Positions 44,531-45,700 of a stretch of DNA of 45,700 nucleotides are shown here, in pieces. A program made the position numbers and the translations under genes. The stretch comes from Nitrosovibrio sp. Nv4 (lineage in GTDB: Bacteria; Pseudomonadota; Gammaproteobacteria; Burkholderiales; SG8-39): contig CAMDRF010000011.1 in NCBI GenBank assembly GCA_945906765.1, forward strand, positions 1 through 45,700, written 5' to 3'. Positions within the stretch are counted from its first letter, which is position 1. Each line of letters opens with the position of its first letter. Below the pieces are notes generated by a model. It had not been told where the DNA came from, did not search any database, and saw only the letters and a program-made list of their open reading frames with translations.

Positions 44531-45480
44531 TGGTTTACCTTGATATTTGAGTCCTTGATCAGGCGGGCGTACTTGTCCATCTCGGCCCTGATGAAGCTGC
44601 CGAACTGCTCGGGCGTGCTGCTCACCGCCTCGACGCCCAGATCGGCGAATTTCCCTTTTATGACCGGGTCCTGCATCACCTTGACCATGTCGGCGTGAAA
44701 TTTGTCCACGATCGCCCTGGATACCCCTGCAGGGAAAAGTACGCCCCACCAGTTCACCACCACCAGGCCCGGAACCGAGGAATCGCAGGTCGGCAGCTCG
44801 GAGAGCAGCGCGAATCTCTGCGCCCCGGTGGTGCACAGCGCGCGCAGCTTGCCGGCGCGGATGTGCGCTATCGCCGGGAGCGCGTCGGAAAAGATCAGCT
44901 GTATCTGCTGGCCCAGCAGATCCTGCACCGCGAGCACCCCGCCCTTGTAGGGAATCTCGACCATGCTCGCCTTGGTGAGGTTTTTCAGCATCTCGGTGCT
45001 CAGATGCGAAACGCTGCCCGGCCCGCTGGTGCCATAGGAGAGCTTGCCGGGGTTGGCGCGTGCGTAGGCGAGCACCTCGTCGAACGATTTCACCTGCCAG
45101 GCCGAGTTCACGACGAGCACGTTGGGCCCGGTCGAAATCAGTGACACCGGGACGAAGTCCTTCTCCATGCTGTAGGGCACTTTCGAGAGCAGCGGATTGA
45201 CCGCGGCCGGGCCGATGTTGCCCACCACGAAGGTGTAGCCGTCGGCCGGCTGCCGCGCCGTGTATTCCATGCCGATGGAACCCGCGGCGCCGGGTTTGCT
45301 CTCGATGATGACCTGCTGGCCCCAGACTTCGGACAGCTTCTGGCCGAAGACGCGCGCCATCAGGTCGGAACTTCCGCCGGGCGGATAGGTCACGATCAGC
45401 CTGACGGGTTTGGATGGAAAGCTCTGCGCGAGGACGTTGCTGCAGACAAAACCCAGTATCAGAACGAAAATCCTGAACAT
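44527..45480 (-). CDS. Bug/TctC-family tripartite tricarboxylate transporter receptor
   Basis: 317 residues: a signal peptide (MFRIFVLILGFVCSNVLAQ), then SFPSKPVRLIVTYPPGGSSDLMAR, IESKPGAAGSIG and FVVGNIGPAAVNPLL, the classical Bug pattern. These periplasmic receptors capture small carboxylates. Betaproteobacteria encode many without membrane partners, as here. It heads a three-gene operon with the GST-like and amidohydrolase genes. ATG 45480 gives a proper signal peptide; an in-frame upstream start would not. Confidence 0.92.
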   Translation of the reverse strand: MFRIFVLILGFVCSNVLAQSFPSKPVRLIVTYPPGGSSDLMARVFGQKLSEVWGQQVIIESKPGAAGSIGMEYTARQPADGYTFVVGNIGPAAVNPLLSKVPYSMEKDFVPVSLISTGPNVLVVNSAWQVKSFDEVLAYARANPGKLSYGTSGPGSVSHLSTEMLKNLTKASMVEIPYKGGVLAVQDLLGQQIQLIFSDALPAIAHIRAGKLRALCTTGAQRFALLSELPTCDSSVPGLVVVNWWGVLFPAGVSRAIVDKFHADMVKVMQDPVIKGKFADLGVEAVSSTPEQFGSFIRAEMDKYARLIKDSNIKVNQ

Positions 45481-45533
45481 GATCTCTCCTTTTTCACTTG
45501 CACGAATTCTTACCTGAACAGTACCCTTGCGCA

Positions 45534-45700
45534 ATGATCAAGGCACTGTCTTTCAATATGCGTCTCCTCGCCCACCACGAGCTGCAGGGCTTCGGCGGCA
45601 TCGGCGAGGGCATGGCGCTGCAGCAAACGCGCGGCGGACGCCGCATCCTGTGGCTCGCGCACGAGGCGGCGCCGAAAAACTTCACTGGCGTCGACGTCAC
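45534..45700 (+). CDS. Start of an unrecognised gene (3' end outside window)
   Basis: The first 55 codons read MIKALSFNMRLLAHHELQGF, then GGIGEGMALQQTRGGRRILW and LAHEAAPKNFTGVDV. The GC3 pattern and residue makeup look like genuine coding sequence. The start resembles proteins with LVIVD-type beta-propeller repeats, from memory only. It diverges from the Bug receptor gene with a 53-nt gap. Function cannot be judged from this fragment. Confidence 0.55.
   Translation, partial: MIKALSFNMRLLAHHELQGFGGIGEGMALQQTRGGRRILWLAHEAAPKNFTGVDV

Overview
The window looks like a chromosomal segment of a GC-rich betaproteobacterium, probably Burkholderiales or a neighbouring order. The reasons are the Bug/TctC-type solute receptor, System I cytochrome c maturation, the organisation of the FdoGHI-type formate dehydrogenase locus with DUF3305/DUF3306 partners, and strong GC3 codon bias. 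Genes are packed tightly. Many neighbours are translationally coupled through ATGA, GTGA or TGATG overlaps. No gene-free stretch exceeds about 240 bases. I found no tRNA, rRNA, CRISPR array or insertion sequence.

Layout. (1) 1-5007, minus strand: a tungstate/molybdate block (tupB-tupC-tupA, a ModE-like regulator without a ligand domain, a TSUP transporter preceded by a ModE-type palindrome), then an arsenosugar-type pair (AhpD-like protein and ArsS) and mobB, which runs off the left edge. (2) 5245-9413, plus strand: a chromate-resistance block (chrB, a shortened SOD-rhodanese fusion, chrA), then DUF1330 and an MFS carrier. (3) 9410-15402, minus strand: sodC and a periplasmic formate dehydrogenase operon with three small secreted or anchored proteins. 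(4) 15592-19244, minus strand: a TorD-like chaperone, a large polyferredoxin, DUF3306 and DUF3305. (5) 19335-22894, plus strand: moaA, fdhD, a Phd/PIN toxin-antitoxin pair and an acyl-CoA dehydrogenase-like gene, facing an MFS gene. (6) 24199-33897, plus strand: ccmABCDEFGHI, mobA, moeA, ctaA. (7) 33934-41427, minus strand: an IscR-controlled SUF operon with SufU, two A-type carriers, an Nfu protein and an unknown protein. (8) 41592-45700: a ferritin-like/VIT1 iron transporter, a methyltransferase-like remnant, an operon of Bug receptor, shortened maleylacetoacetate isomerase and amidohydrolase, and the start of an unknown gene.

How it fits together. Regions 1 and 3-6 supply almost everything for a metal-dependent formate dehydrogenase and its electron outlets: oxyanion import (Tup), cofactor assembly (MoaA, MoeA, MobA, MobB), sulfuration (FdhD), folding (TorD-like), Fe-S clusters (SUF) and c-type cytochromes and heme A (Ccm, CtaA). 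The tungstate-type importer suggests the enzyme could use W or Mo. The most unusual items are the ModE palindrome in front of the TSUP gene, two enzymes that appear to have lost internal segments in frame (the ChrC-like SOD and the MaiA-like GST), and short AT-rich codon islands that recur inside GC-rich genes.
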